A stretch of DNA of 64,000 nt from Bog-473 sp035551835 (GCA_035551835.1 DASZMN010000029.1:13413-77412), one strand, 5' to 3'. Counted from the first letter of the stretch, positions 31,381 to 41,762 are shown. Numbers and translations: made by a program. The notes: generated by a model not told the origin, from the letters alone.

Positions 31381-33894
31381 CTACGGCTGGGACCGAAGCA
31401 CGGCCACCGGGAGCGTCTGCAGCGCCACCGCCACGCTGACCCTGCCTCTGGCGGCCTCGATGGGCGCGCCGGTGAAGATGTCGGTGAAGGAGGTCGGGGC
31501 CGCCCCCGGCAGGGCAACGGTCTCGCGCGGCCACGTCCGCCTGCCCGTGGGGAAGCGGCCTCGCCCGGCCTGGGCCAGGGTGAGACGAGGGACCACGGCG
31601 ACGACCCACTGCCGGCCCCGGCGACGAGCCAGGGCGACGATGCTGGCCGCGCTCGGCCCTCTGGCGTCGAGGGGGACGTAAGAGCCGGCGGTGAACAGGT
31701 CGGGCAGCTCGCGCCGCAAGTGCAGCAGGGCGCGGGTCACGTACAGCTTGATGTGGCCGTTCTCCCAGCCCGCGAGGAGGCGCGCGACCTGGGCCGCGTG
31801 GACGGCCCGGGCCGGGGCCGGCGGCAGTGCGGCGAGGGCGCGGCAGCGGGTGTCGAAGTCGACGGGTCGCCGGTTGTCGGGGTCGGTCAGGGTCGCCTCG
31901 AAGAATTCGGTGCCCTGGTAGAAGTCGGGCACTCCCGGCGCGATGGCCTTGAGGACCAACAGGGCCAACGCGTTGGTCGCCGCGGCGCAGCCGATGGAGC
32001 GGGCGAGGCGCGCCATTTCGCGCCGGGACTCTGGCTGGCGCGCCACCCGGGTGATGAACGCGGTCAACGCCCGCTCGTAGCGCTCGTCGGGGTCGGTCCA
32101 CGTCGTGGCGCGCCGCGCCTCGCGCGCTGCCTTGACGGCGTAGTCGCGCACCCGGCGCAGTTCCGACGACGGCAGCCGGTCCTGGCCCGGTGGCCACAGC
32201 GCCACCAGCGACTGGTACGCCACCAACTCGGCCAGGGCGTCGGGGGCGTCGGAGGCGGCGGTCCCGGCGTGGCGACGATGCCAGCGCCGCACGAGCGCCT
32301 CCCATTCGTCGTGGGCCTCGGAGAGGACGGCCAGCCGGCATCGAGCGTCCTCGTTGCGCTTGGAGTCGTGGGTGGACGAGGCGTTGAGGGTGGCCGAGCG
32401 CCCGGCTCTGGCCCGGGCGAACCGGTGGAACTGCTCGACCGTGGTGGCGGCCCGCTCGGGATCGCAGCCGACGTCGGCCTGGGCGAGCAGCCCGGGGTAG
32501 CGGTAGGTCGCCGTGTCCTCCACGCCCTTCGCCGTGTCGGCGCCGCTCAGCTGCTGCCAGCGCCGGGCCACATCGAGCCACGGGCTGGCCGCGTCGGCGC
32601 ACACCATCCCGTCGCTGATGAGCCGAAGAGCGCGGTCGTCCTGGGGATCGCCGGTCGATCCCCCTTTTTGCGCGCGCTGAATCGTCGACACGTCTCCCGA
32701 CGCAGCGGGCGTCCCGTCGAGGTAGGTCCGGTAGACGTTGAGGTGCACGGTGAGCTGTGCCACGGCGCGGCGCACGTCGCGCAGCGACAGGTCGTGGCCC
32801 GGCGTGCCCGCGTCGAGCACGGCCTTGGCCAGGGCGGCGACTCGGTCGAGCTGCCCGGAGAAGCAGCCGTCGAGCATCTCGGCCTTGGCGGCGAGCGCCA
32901 GCTCCTCGAAAGAGGCCGGCTGCCCGGTCATCTCCATCCCGAGCGCGGCGAGCCGGCGACAGCCCTCCTCGTCGAGGAAGAGCCCCCCGGCCCGGTCGGC
33001 GAACTCGTACCCCGTGGTCCCGTCGACGTCGAAACGCGGGTCGAGGTGCTCGTCCCGGCTCAAGATCTTCTCGACGAGGACGACGGCGCCTCCGTGGCGC
33101 GCTGTCAGCTCCGCGCGGAGCTGCGCCAGGTAGCCCGCCGGGTCCCACAACCCGTCGACGTGGTCGACACGCACCCCCGCCACCCGCTCGTCCGCGGCCA
33201 GCTCGAGCACCAGCGCGTGCGTGTGCTCGAACACCGCGGGATCCTCTACCCTCACGCCGACGAGCCCGTCGATGTTGAAGAACCGCCGGTAGTTGCCCTC
33301 CGTGTCGCCGAGCCGCCAGTAGGCCGGCTGGAAGTGCTGGGCCGCGAGCACTTCGGCGACCGGGGCGCCGACGTCGCTCTCCGGCGCCAGGGGGAAGCTC
33401 TGGCCGTCGAGGTGGAGCCGGTCGCCCTCGTTCTCTGGCCCGGTGTGGACGGACGCATCGGCGAGGGCCTCGGCCAGCGGTCGCCCGAGCACCGGCACCA
33501 GGACGCGCCCGCCGTGCCGGGTCCAGTCGACGTCGAAGGTCGACGCCCAGTCCGACGCCCGGCCGCGACGAAGCGTGTCCCGCCACCACCGGTTCGCGGG
33601 GTCGGTCGCCATGTGGTTGGGCACCACATCGAGCAAGGCGCGCATGCCGTGGCCGGCGAGCTCGTCGAGCAGGGCCTCGAAGTCGTCGCGCGTTCCGAGG
33701 GCGGGGTCGAGGGTTCCCGGGTCCACCACGTCGTAGCCGTGGGTGCTCCCCCGGACGGCGGTGAGGAGCGGGGACAGGTAGAGCGTCTCGATGCCCAGCG
33801 CATGGAGGTAGGGGACGAGGCGGCGGGCGGCGGCGAAGCCGAGGCCGTGGAGTTGCAGCCGGTACGTCGACCCGAGCGCCGGCTCGACTCGCAT
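31381..33894 (-). CDS. treY: Maltooligosyltrehalose synthase TreY
   Basis: The 837-residue enzyme isomerises the reducing end of a maltodextrin to an alpha,alpha-1,1 linkage. It is a GH13 enzyme with the TreY-specific opening STYRLQLHGLGFAAARRLVPYL, the catalytic-region blocks LDVVPNHMA, RRFFNIDGLVGVRVEDP, GVRVDHVDGLWDP (nucleophile Asp), VLVEKILSRDEHL (acid Glu) and LNASSTHDSKRNEDARCRL (third Asp region). The C-terminus LPVAVL closes the usual beta domain. Length is slightly above the usual 700-800. ATG 33894 overlaps the treX stop (TGATG). Together with TreZ it makes free trehalose from glycogen. Confidence 0.95.
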   Translation of the reverse strand: MRVEPALGSTYRLQLHGLGFAAARRLVPYLHALGIETLYLSPLLTAVRGSTHGYDVVDPGTLDPALGTRDDFEALLDELAGHGMRALLDVVPNHMATDPANRWWRDTLRRGRASDWASTFDVDWTRHGGRVLVPVLGRPLAEALADASVHTGPENEGDRLHLDGQSFPLAPESDVGAPVAEVLAAQHFQPAYWRLGDTEGNYRRFFNIDGLVGVRVEDPAVFEHTHALVLELAADERVAGVRVDHVDGLWDPAGYLAQLRAELTARHGGAVVLVEKILSRDEHLDPRFDVDGTTGYEFADRAGGLFLDEEGCRRLAALGMEMTGQPASFEELALAAKAEMLDGCFSGQLDRVAALAKAVLDAGTPGHDLSLRDVRRAVAQLTVHLNVYRTYLDGTPAASGDVSTIQRAQKGGSTGDPQDDRALRLISDGMVCADAASPWLDVARRWQQLSGADTAKGVEDTATYRYPGLLAQADVGCDPERAATTVEQFHRFARARAGRSATLNASSTHDSKRNEDARCRLAVLSEAHDEWEALVRRWHRRHAGTAASDAPDALAELVAYQSLVALWPPGQDRLPSSELRRVRDYAVKAAREARRATTWTDPDERYERALTAFITRVARQPESRREMARLARSIGCAAATNALALLVLKAIAPGVPDFYQGTEFFEATLTDPDNRRPVDFDTRCRALAALPPAPARAVHAAQVARLLAGWENGHIKLYVTRALLHLRRELPDLFTAGSYVPLDARGPSAASIVALARRRGRQWVVAVVPRLTLAQAGRGRFPTGRRTWPRETVALPGAAPTSFTDIFTGAPIEAARGRVSVAVALQTLPVAVLRSQP

Positions 33895-36014
33895 CAGCGA
33901 TGACGACGCTCGTTGTGGCGCAGCAAGAGCGCGGAATGCGCGTTGAGGGAGACGACGTCGGTGCGGACCGGGCGGGGCCACGGCCCCGGGTGGGTGGTAT
34001 TGAGCACCTCCTCCCAGACCCCGGCCAACTCCATGGTGGGAAGGGCGTACGAGCGCGAGCGGTTGCCGGCGTTGAGGAGGAGGAACAGCGAGTCGCCGGC
34101 GTAGGACCGTCCCCGGACGTCGACCTCGTCGGTGGCCAGGCCCAGAAGCAGCATCCCGATGCTGTGGGCGTCGCGGTCCGCCCAGTCCTCGTCCGTCATC
34201 TCGGTGCCGTCGGGGCGGATCCAGGTGACGTCCCTCGTCTGCAGACCCGGGAACGGCTCGCCGGTGAAGAAGGCGCGCCGGCGCAGGATGGGATTGCCCT
34301 GCATGACGGCGATGACCTCCTTCACGAACTTGCACAGCTGGTAGCCCGTCTCGCCGACGTCCCAGTTGAACCAGCTGCGTTCGTCGTCCTGGCAGTACGC
34401 GTTGTTGTTCCCCTTCTGGGTGCGGCCGATCTCGTCGCCTCCGAGGAGCATCGGCACCCCTTGGGAGAGAAACAGCGTGGCGAGGAAGTTGCGCTTCATG
34501 CGGTCACGGACGCGCCGGATGCGCGCGGAGTCGGTCTCGCCCTCGACGCCCCAGTTCCGGCTGAAGTTCTTGTCCGTGCCGTCCTGGTTGTCCTCCCCGT
34601 TGGCCTCGTTGTGCTTGTGCTCGTAGGTCACGAGGTCGCTGAGGGTGAAGCCGTCGTGGCACGTCACGAAGTTCACGCTGGCATAGGTGCCACGCCCGCT
34701 GGGGGCGAAGATGTCGCTCGACCCGCTGAGCCGGGAGGCCAGCTCGGGCACCGTGCCGGGCTCGCCGCGCCAGAAACGTCGCACGCAGTCACGGAAGGCT
34801 CCGTTCCATTCGGACCACCCCTGTGGGAAGTGGCCGAGCTGGTAGCCCTCGGGGCTGGCGTCCCATGGTTCGGCGATCAGCTTGACCGTCGAGAGCACCG
34901 GGTCCTGGCGGACGATCTCGAAGAACGGGCTCGGGCGGCCCTCGTCGCCCCGGGCCAGCACCGGCGCCAGATCGAAGCGAAAGCCGTCCACGTGCATGTC
35001 CGTCACCCAGTAGCGCAGGCTGTCGGTCACCATCCCCATCGCCCGCGGGTGAAGGACGTTGAGGCTGTTGCCGGTGCCCGTGTAGTCCTCGTAGTAGCGC
35101 GGGTCCTCGGGCGACAGCCGGTAGTACACGGCGTTGTCGACGCCCTTGAGCGAGAGGGTGGGCCCGTGCTGGTTGCCCTCGGCCGTGTGGTTGTAGACGA
35201 CGTCGAGGATGACCTCGATGCCGGCCCGGTGCAGCGTGCGCACCATCGACTTGAACTCGCTGACCTGCTCGCCCAGGGCACCGGTGGCGTAGCCGACGTG
35301 GGGGGCGAAGAAGGCGACGGAGTTGTAGCCCCAGTAGTTGGTGAGCCCGCGATCGACCAGCTGGCGTTCGGCCACGAAATGGTGGATCGGCATGATCTCG
35401 AGCGCCGTGACGCCGAGGCCCAGGAGGTGGTCGACGACGGGGTCCGATGCCAGGCCGAGGAACGTGCCGCGGAGATGGGAAGGGACACCGGGGTGCCGCA
35501 TGGTCATGCCGCGTACGTGCGTCTCGTAGATGACCGTGCGGTTCCACGGGGTCCGTGGCGGGCGGTCGTCCTGCCAGGTGAAGGAGGGGTCGACCACGAC
35601 CGACTTCGGCAGGGCGCTGGCCGAGTCCCTCGAGTCGAACGAGAGGTCCTCGGCGGGGTCGCCGACGGTGTACCCGAAGAGATCGTCGTTCCAGTCGATC
35701 GGTCCGCTGACCGCCTTGGCGTAGGGGTCGATCAGGAGCTTGTTGGGATTGAAGCGGTGGCCGCGCTCGGGCTCGTACGGCCCGTCGACCTTGTAGCCGT
35801 AGAGGGCACCGGGGCGGACGTCGGGCAGGTAGGCGTGCCACACCCGGTCCGTCATCTCGTTGAGCGTGATGACGGTGGACGGGACGCCGGCGCGCGGGTC
35901 GTCGAAGAGGTGCAGCCGGACCGCGGCGGCGTGCTCGGAGAAGATGGCGAAGTTGACGCCCTCCCCGTCCCACGTGGCGCCGAGCGGGTAGGGGCTGCCG
36001 GGCCAGACCCTCAT
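33894..36014 (-). CDS. treX: Glycogen debranching enzyme TreX (isoamylase type)
   Basis: The 706-residue GH13 enzyme hydrolyses alpha-1,6 branches, giving linear chains for TreY. It begins MRVWPGSPYPLGATWDGEGVNFAIFSEHAA, the CBM48-like domain of GlgX/TreX. Catalytic blocks are LDVVYNHTAEGN, DGFRFDLAPVLARG (nucleophile Asp), KLIAEPWDASPEG (acid Glu) and NFVTCHDGFTLSDLV (third Asp). Its ATG overlaps the treZ stop codon by 4 bases (ATGA). The protein is cytoplasmic. Confidence 0.95.
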   Translation of the reverse strand: MRVWPGSPYPLGATWDGEGVNFAIFSEHAAAVRLHLFDDPRAGVPSTVITLNEMTDRVWHAYLPDVRPGALYGYKVDGPYEPERGHRFNPNKLLIDPYAKAVSGPIDWNDDLFGYTVGDPAEDLSFDSRDSASALPKSVVVDPSFTWQDDRPPRTPWNRTVIYETHVRGMTMRHPGVPSHLRGTFLGLASDPVVDHLLGLGVTALEIMPIHHFVAERQLVDRGLTNYWGYNSVAFFAPHVGYATGALGEQVSEFKSMVRTLHRAGIEVILDVVYNHTAEGNQHGPTLSLKGVDNAVYYRLSPEDPRYYEDYTGTGNSLNVLHPRAMGMVTDSLRYWVTDMHVDGFRFDLAPVLARGDEGRPSPFFEIVRQDPVLSTVKLIAEPWDASPEGYQLGHFPQGWSEWNGAFRDCVRRFWRGEPGTVPELASRLSGSSDIFAPSGRGTYASVNFVTCHDGFTLSDLVTYEHKHNEANGEDNQDGTDKNFSRNWGVEGETDSARIRRVRDRMKRNFLATLFLSQGVPMLLGGDEIGRTQKGNNNAYCQDDERSWFNWDVGETGYQLCKFVKEVIAVMQGNPILRRRAFFTGEPFPGLQTRDVTWIRPDGTEMTDEDWADRDAHSIGMLLLGLATDEVDVRGRSYAGDSLFLLLNAGNRSRSYALPTMELAGVWEEVLNTTHPGPWPRPVRTDVVSLNAHSALLLRHNERRHR

Positions 36015-37819
36015 GGCGCTCCGGCCGGAGCCGGGGCGGCGGCCCGGTAGAGACGAAAGCCCCAGGGCTCGAGTGGCACCTCCCCGCCGGGAGCCGGTGC
36101 GACCCCGGCCGCCGCGGGCAGGAGCCCCGTCCAGCACGGTCCCGGATCGAGATGGCCGATCGCGGCTGTCGGCGTCAGGTTGAACAGCGCGACCACCGTC
36201 GTCCCGCCGTGGCCGCGGGTGAGCGTGACGACCCCCGCCTCGGCGTGGGCCACCGACGCGGCGCGAGACGAGCGCCGGAGGGCCGGCTCGCTCGAGCGCA
36301 GCGCGATCAGGTCGCGGTACAGCGCGCAGAGCTCGCGATGGGCGTCGTCGCTCCGGCGCAAAGACCAGTCGAGCTTGGCCGCGGCGAACGTCGCCGGGTC
36401 GCCGGGGTCGGGCGCCCGGTCGGCGCGCGGATCGTGGGCGTGCTCGGCGGCCCGGCCCCGGCGCACGGCCTGGAGCAGCGCGGGGTCCCCGTGGTCGACG
36501 AAGTACGGGAAGGGCGCCGTCTCGCCGTACTCCTCGCCCATGAACAGCAGGGGCACGCCGGGCGAGAGGAGGAGCAGGGCGGCGGCGAGGCGTGCCTGGT
36601 CCGGTGTGACGAGGCTCGAGAGCCGACCGCCGTCGGGCCGGTTGCCGACCTGGTCGTGGTTCTGGGCGAAGACGACGAAGCGCTGCGGGTCGAGGCCCAC
36701 GGACGGCGCGCCGTGGCGCCGGCGGCGGAACCGGGAGTACTGGCCCTGGTAGACGAAGCCCTGGCCCATGGCGCGCGCCACGTCCTCGGGCCCCGAGTAG
36801 TCGCCGTAGTAGCCGTTCTGCTCACCCGTGAGGGCGACGTGGACGGCGTGGTGGAAGTCGTCGTTCCACTGCGCGTCCATGCCGAGGCCGCCGGCCTCCC
36901 TCCCGGTGACCACTCTCGGGTCATTGTCCGCGCTCTCGGCGATGAGGACGACCCGGCGACCGCCCTCTTCGATCGCCGCGCCGAGCGCGGCGAGTTCGGC
37001 GAGGAAGGGACGGGCGCTGCGGTCGATCAGCTCGTGCACGGCGTCGAGCCGCAGCCCGTCGAGGTGAAAGTCGGTGAGCCACTGCGTGACGTTGGCCGCG
37101 AAGAACGAGCGGACGCCGTCGGAGCCCGGCCCGTCCAGGTTGACCGCCTCGCCCCACGGCGTCCGGTAGCGGTCGGTGAAGTAGGGGCCGAACGCGCCCA
37201 GGACGTTCCCCTCCGGGCCGAGGTGGTTGTAGACCACGTCCAGGAGCACCGAGACGCCGCGGGTATGGCACGCGTCCACGAACTCCTGCAGCCCGGCGGC
37301 GCCGCCGTAGCTGTGTTGCACGGCGAAAGGGAAGACGCCGTCGTAGCCCCAGTTCCGCTGCCCGGGGAACTGGGCGACCGGCATCACCTCGATCGTGGTC
37401 ACGCCGAGCTCGACCAGGTCGTCGAGCCGCGCCGCGGCGGTCGCGAAGGTGCCCCGCTCGGTGAACGTGCCGACGTGGAGCTCGTACACGACGGCGTCGC
37501 GCAGGGGCGGCGGGACGAAGCCCTCGTCGTGCCAGCGCCGGGAGCGCAGGTCGACCACCGCCGAGGGCCCGTGCACGCCGTCGGGCTGCGCCCGGGACGC
37601 GGGGTCGGCGAGTTCGGCCGACCCGTCGAGGCGGTAGCGGTAGCGCGCGCCGGTCCCGCAGGGCGCGGTCACGCGGAAATAGCCGTCGCCACACGGCGCC
37701 ATGTCGAGGCGTCGGTCGGTGTCGGTCAGCCAGAGCTCCACCGTCGCCGCCCGCGGCGCCCACACGGTGAACCTCGTCTCGGTCGTGCCTTGCGGCACGG
37801 CGCCAAGTTCCACGCTCAC
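36011..37819 (-). CDS. treZ: Maltooligosyltrehalose trehalohydrolase TreZ
   Basis: The 602-residue GH13 enzyme releases trehalose from maltooligosyltrehalose. N-terminal domain: TRFTVWAPRAATVELWL; core: VYELHVGTFTERGTF, LLDVVYNHLGPEGN, LDGLRLDAVHEL (nucleophile Asp), VLIAESADNDPR (acid Glu) and VFAQNHDQVGNRPDG (third Asp). LLFMGEEYGE is typical of the GlgB/TreZ group. The GTG at 37819 overlaps the glgB stop (GTGA); a GTG six bases later is an alternative. It acts directly after TreY. Confidence 0.95.
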   Translation of the reverse strand: MSVELGAVPQGTTETRFTVWAPRAATVELWLTDTDRRLDMAPCGDGYFRVTAPCGTGARYRYRLDGSAELADPASRAQPDGVHGPSAVVDLRSRRWHDEGFVPPPLRDAVVYELHVGTFTERGTFATAAARLDDLVELGVTTIEVMPVAQFPGQRNWGYDGVFPFAVQHSYGGAAGLQEFVDACHTRGVSVLLDVVYNHLGPEGNVLGAFGPYFTDRYRTPWGEAVNLDGPGSDGVRSFFAANVTQWLTDFHLDGLRLDAVHELIDRSARPFLAELAALGAAIEEGGRRVVLIAESADNDPRVVTGREAGGLGMDAQWNDDFHHAVHVALTGEQNGYYGDYSGPEDVARAMGQGFVYQGQYSRFRRRRHGAPSVGLDPQRFVVFAQNHDQVGNRPDGGRLSSLVTPDQARLAAALLLLSPGVPLLFMGEEYGETAPFPYFVDHGDPALLQAVRRGRAAEHAHDPRADRAPDPGDPATFAAAKLDWSLRRSDDAHRELCALYRDLIALRSSEPALRRSSRAASVAHAEAGVVTLTRGHGGTTVVALFNLTPTAAIGHLDPGPCWTGLLPAAAGVAPAPGGEVPLEPWGFRLYRAAAPAPAGAP

Positions 37820-39705
37820 TCGGGCTGGAGGAAGAGGCAGCCCAGTGGGGGCAGGGTCAGGGTCAACGTGTGCGACATGGCGTGGTTGGGCAAGGGGTGC
37901 GACGAGACGCCGCCGAGGTTGCCCGTGCCGCTGCCCCCGTACTCGCCCGCGTCGCTGTTGAGGATCTCGCGCCAGAACCCCCCGCACGGCACCCCGGCCA
38001 GGACGTTGGAGCGCACGACCGGCGTGAAGTTGCACACGACGAGGACCGGGCTCCCCGTCGAGGACAACCGGAGGAAGCTGAGCAGGCTCGAGTCGGGGTC
38101 GTTCGGCTCGGTCCAGCCGAAGCCGCGGGGGTCCGTGTCGAGCTCGTGGAGCGCCGGCACGTCGTACTGCACGCGATTCAGGTCGGTCACCAGGCGCAGC
38201 ACGCCGTCGTGGGGGGCGATCCCGGCGAGGGCCCAGTCGAGCTGGCCGTCGTGGTCCCATTCGTGCCGTTGCGCGAGCTCGTTGCCCATGAACAGGAGCG
38301 TCTTGCCCGGGGTCGCGGACTGGTAGGCGTACAGCAGGCGCAGGTTGGCGAAGCGTTGCCAGTCGTCCCCGGGCATCTTGGTGAGCATCGAGCCCTTACC
38401 GTGGACCACCTCGTCGTGGGAGAGCGGGAGCGTGAAGTTCTCGCTGTAGGCGTACACGCTCCTGAACGTGAGCTCGCCGTGGTGGTGGCGCCGGTGGATC
38501 GGATCGCGCGCCATGTACTCGAGCGTGTCGTGCATCCACCCCATGTCCCACTTGAGGCCGAAGCCGATCCCGCCGAACTCGACGGGCCGGGACACCCCGG
38601 GGAACGCGGTCGACTCCTCGGCGAAGGTCTGGACGTCGGGGTGGTCACCGTAGATCCCCGTGTTCAGCTGCCGCAGGAACGCGATGGCCTCGAGGTTCTC
38701 CCGACCGCCCTCGGCGTTGGGCAGCCACTCCCCGGGATGCCGGGAGTAATCGAGATAGAGCATGGAGGCCACGGCGTCCACGCGCAGCCCGTCGGCGTGG
38801 TACTCGGAGAGCCAGTGCTCGGCCGACGAGGCGAGGAAGCTGCGCACCTCGTGCCTTCCGTAGTTGAAGATGAGGCTCTTCCAGTCCGGGTGGAAGCCGA
38901 GGCGCGGGTCGGCGTGCTCGAAGAGGTGGGTCCCGTCGAATTGCGCCAGCGCGAAGGCGTCGGAGGGGAAGTGCGAGGGCACCCAGTCGAGGATCACCCC
39001 GATGCCGGCGCAGTGCAAGCGGTCGATCAACGCCATCAGGTCCTGGGGATCGCCGTAGCGCCGGGTCGGGGCGAAGAACCCCGTCGTCTGGTAGCCCCAG
39101 GACCCGTAGAAGGGGTGCTCCATGAGGGGCATGAACTCCACGTGGGTGAACCCGCACCGCCGGACGTGCTCGATCAGGGGCTCGGCCAGGCCGGCGTACC
39201 CGAGGAACTGGCCGGAGTCGTCGCGGCGCCAGCTGCCGGCGTGCACCTCGTAGATGGCCATCGGCGCATCGAGCGCCATGCGCTGGCGGCGGGAGCGCAT
39301 CCATTCGCCGTCGCCCCACTCGTAGGCGAGGTCCCAGATCACCGAGCCGGTGCGCGGCGGCACCTCGGTGCAGCGGGCGAACGGGTCGGCCTTCTGGAGG
39401 ACCTCGCCGCTCGACGTGGTGACGGCGAATTTGTAGACCTGCCCCGGGTGTGCCGACGTCATATTCCCCTCCCAGATGCCCGACACGCCGCGCGGCCGCA
39501 GGGGGTCGGCCGAGGCGTTCCAGGAGTTGAAGTCCCCGATCACGCCGACGGCGCGGGCGTTGGGCGCCCAGACGGCGAAGCGGGTGCCGCCCCCGGGCCC
39601 GGGATGCGCGCCGAGCTTGTCGCCCAGCCGGCGGTGCGTACCCTCGTTGAACCAGTACAGGTCCTCCTCGGTGAGGTCGGTGACCGCAAGCCGCGTCGCC
39701 GTCAC
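37816..39705 (-). CDS. glgB: 1,4-alpha-glucan branching enzyme GlgB
   Basis: The 629-residue GH13 enzyme transfers alpha-1,4 chains to create alpha-1,6 branches. It has the CBM48 domain (TRFAVWAPNARAVGVIGDFNSWN), then IYEVHAGSWRR, LDWVPSHFPSDAF, DGLRVDAVASMLYLDYSR (nucleophile Asp), FAEESTAFPGVSRP (acid Glu) and LPLSHDEVVHGKGSM (third Asp). It lacks the extra N1 domain of the 730-residue E. coli enzyme. In the GlgE pathway GlgB branches the maltosyl-extended chains. GTG 39705 overlaps malQ. Confidence 0.95.
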   Translation of the reverse strand: MTATRLAVTDLTEEDLYWFNEGTHRRLGDKLGAHPGPGGGTRFAVWAPNARAVGVIGDFNSWNASADPLRPRGVSGIWEGNMTSAHPGQVYKFAVTTSSGEVLQKADPFARCTEVPPRTGSVIWDLAYEWGDGEWMRSRRQRMALDAPMAIYEVHAGSWRRDDSGQFLGYAGLAEPLIEHVRRCGFTHVEFMPLMEHPFYGSWGYQTTGFFAPTRRYGDPQDLMALIDRLHCAGIGVILDWVPSHFPSDAFALAQFDGTHLFEHADPRLGFHPDWKSLIFNYGRHEVRSFLASSAEHWLSEYHADGLRVDAVASMLYLDYSRHPGEWLPNAEGGRENLEAIAFLRQLNTGIYGDHPDVQTFAEESTAFPGVSRPVEFGGIGFGLKWDMGWMHDTLEYMARDPIHRRHHHGELTFRSVYAYSENFTLPLSHDEVVHGKGSMLTKMPGDDWQRFANLRLLYAYQSATPGKTLLFMGNELAQRHEWDHDGQLDWALAGIAPHDGVLRLVTDLNRVQYDVPALHELDTDPRGFGWTEPNDPDSSLLSFLRLSSTGSPVLVVCNFTPVVRSNVLAGVPCGGFWREILNSDAGEYGGSGTGNLGGVSSHPLPNHAMSHTLTLTLPPLGCLFLQPE

Positions 39706-41762
39706 GTGGCGTCTCCGGTGCGCTCGAGCACGCGGCAGACGGCGGCGACGTCGGGGTCGGCGCGGATCTCCTCGAGCGAGCGGGCGCTGCGCCTCCGCCA
39801 ATTCCCGGCTCCGGGTCCGGTGCCGGGATGGTTCTGGGCCACGCGCTCGCCCCAGACGTCCTCCAGGTCGACCAGCACGAGGTCGGCCGGGCCGCGGGCG
39901 AGGTGGGCCAGGCAGCCCCCGAGGGCCTCGAGGGTGCCGGCGCCGTCCGCGGGCGCGCCGGCGTCCCGAACGAGGCCCAGCTTGCCGAGCAGCCGGCGGC
40001 GCCAGTCGGCCCTCTCGGCGCGGGCCGCGCTCGCCGCGTCGGGCGAGAGCAGCCCGGCGCGCTCGCGCTCGGTGATGTCGTCTCCCGCCAAGAAGGCAGC
40101 GAACGTCGGCAGGTCATGGGTGCCGAGCGCGGCCAGGGCGCGGCGCGGGGGCTCGGGGAGCGGCTCGGCCACGGTGGACTCGAACTGGAAGACCCAGGTG
40201 CGCAGCATCTTGTCGCGGGCCATGCGGCGCCGCACTGTTGCGGGCACGGTGCCGAGGTCCTCGCCCACGACGGCCGAGCCCCTGCGGTCGGCCCCGATGC
40301 ACACCAGCGCGTGCAGCTCGTCGGCCGGGTACGACACGTAGGTCCCCTCGCGAGCCGAGAAACCCTCCGGGATCATGTACAGCCGCTCGAGGCCCATGAC
40401 GTGGTCGACGCGGAGGCACTCGGCGTGCCGGAAGGCCCGGTCCAGGGCGGCGATGAGATAGCGGTAGCCGTCCTCGCGCATCCGTTCGGGATGCAGCGGG
40501 TGGAAGCCCCAGGCCTGACCCTCGGCGAAGAACAGGTCCGGTGGTGCCCCGCCTTCGACGCCGGACATGAACGACGGCGGCGACCAAACCGGGTCGAAGC
40601 CGTCGGGGTGCGAGCCGATGGGGAAGTCGGCGTACAGGCCGGCCGCCGCGCCGGCGAACGACAGCTGCTGGGCGGCCGCCCACTGGCAATAGAGGTGGTA
40701 GCCGGTACGGGCGGCGCTCGGCTCGCCGCCCGGACCCGGCCCGGCGTCCTCTCGGGCGGCGCGAAACCGTGCGTAGGCGACCAGCTCGGGGTGGGCGCGG
40801 GCGAACTGTTGGAGCTCGCGCAACCGGTCCGGCAACGTCCCGGCGCAGAGGGTGCGCGCCATCGGCTCGAGGACCTGGCGCTTCAGCCGCGCCACCTCCT
40901 CGTACTCGACGAGGCGCGACGCGTGCAGCGCCGAGAGACGGGCCCGCAAGCTGCGGGAGCTGAGCAGGTCTCGGGCCTCGGGGGTGGCCGCCAGCTCGGG
41001 GAGGCCGGTGGGGTCGATGAACAGCTCGTTGTACGCCAGCCGGCTCACCGGCAGATACGGGCTGGGGTCGGCGGGCACCGCGTCGAGGAGGGCGGGGTAC
41101 AGCGGGAGCGTGCCCACCAACCCGATGCCCTGCTCGGTGACCCATCGGCCGAGCCGTCCCAGGTCGGTGTAGCTCCCGGTCCCCCAGTCGTCGTCGCTGC
41201 GGACGGCGTGGAGGGGGAGGAAGGCGATCGACGCGCGCCGCGGCGCCGGGCACTTCGGTGTGGCCAGGACGAGCGCGGACGTCGGCGGTCCCGCTCCTTC
41301 CAGCGTGACCCGGTGGTAGCCCGGCGGGAGGGGATCGAGCGCGAGAGCGCCGAGGTCGACGGCATGGCGCACGTAGCGGACGCCCTCGACGGCGGTGGCG
41401 TCATCCACCCGAACCTCCACGTTGGCCAGCGTGTCGCGCCGGGTGGTCCCGTCCTCGAGCTCGAGGGAGAGCCATACCTCCTGGGGGTCCGTGCCCGCCG
41501 GCAGCGTCGCGGTGGTCGTCCCGGGCCCGGCGATGCGGTGCACGAGCACCGGCTCGAGCGGGCGCCGGGCGGCGGCCCGTCGCTCTTCGCGCCACGCCGC
41601 CGCCGCGTCGGACGGATCGCGTAACGGCACGCCGAGCGCCTGCAACACCGCCACGACGACCTCGTCGGGCGCGCGCCTGGTCACGCCGTCGACGTCGGTG
41701 TAGCGGGTGTGCACGCCGTGGCGGACGGCGAGCGCCGCCAGCTCGGGCCTCGAGGCCCTCAC
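39702..41762 (-). CDS. malQ: 4-alpha-glucanotransferase MalQ
   Basis: The 686-residue GH77 enzyme shuffles maltodextrins, supplying chains long enough for GlgE or TreY and recovering short ones. Features: the N-terminal beta-rich extension of actinobacterial MalQ (about 1-150), then DDWGTGSYTDLGRLGRWV, YLPVSRLAYNELFIDP, ECLRVDHVMGLERLYMIPEG (nucleophile Asp), AVVGEDLGTVP (acid Glu) and AALGTHDLPTFAAFLAGDD (third Asp). The GTG at 41762 overlaps the treS-mak stop by 4 bases. Confidence 0.93.
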   Translation of the reverse strand: MRASRPELAALAVRHGVHTRYTDVDGVTRRAPDEVVVAVLQALGVPLRDPSDAAAAWREERRAAARRPLEPVLVHRIAGPGTTTATLPAGTDPQEVWLSLELEDGTTRRDTLANVEVRVDDATAVEGVRYVRHAVDLGALALDPLPPGYHRVTLEGAGPPTSALVLATPKCPAPRRASIAFLPLHAVRSDDDWGTGSYTDLGRLGRWVTEQGIGLVGTLPLYPALLDAVPADPSPYLPVSRLAYNELFIDPTGLPELAATPEARDLLSSRSLRARLSALHASRLVEYEEVARLKRQVLEPMARTLCAGTLPDRLRELQQFARAHPELVAYARFRAAREDAGPGPGGEPSAARTGYHLYCQWAAAQQLSFAGAAAGLYADFPIGSHPDGFDPVWSPPSFMSGVEGGAPPDLFFAEGQAWGFHPLHPERMREDGYRYLIAALDRAFRHAECLRVDHVMGLERLYMIPEGFSAREGTYVSYPADELHALVCIGADRRGSAVVGEDLGTVPATVRRRMARDKMLRTWVFQFESTVAEPLPEPPRRALAALGTHDLPTFAAFLAGDDITERERAGLLSPDAASAARAERADWRRRLLGKLGLVRDAGAPADGAGTLEALGGCLAHLARGPADLVLVDLEDVWGERVAQNHPGTGPGAGNWRRRSARSLEEIRADPDVAAVCRVLERTGDAT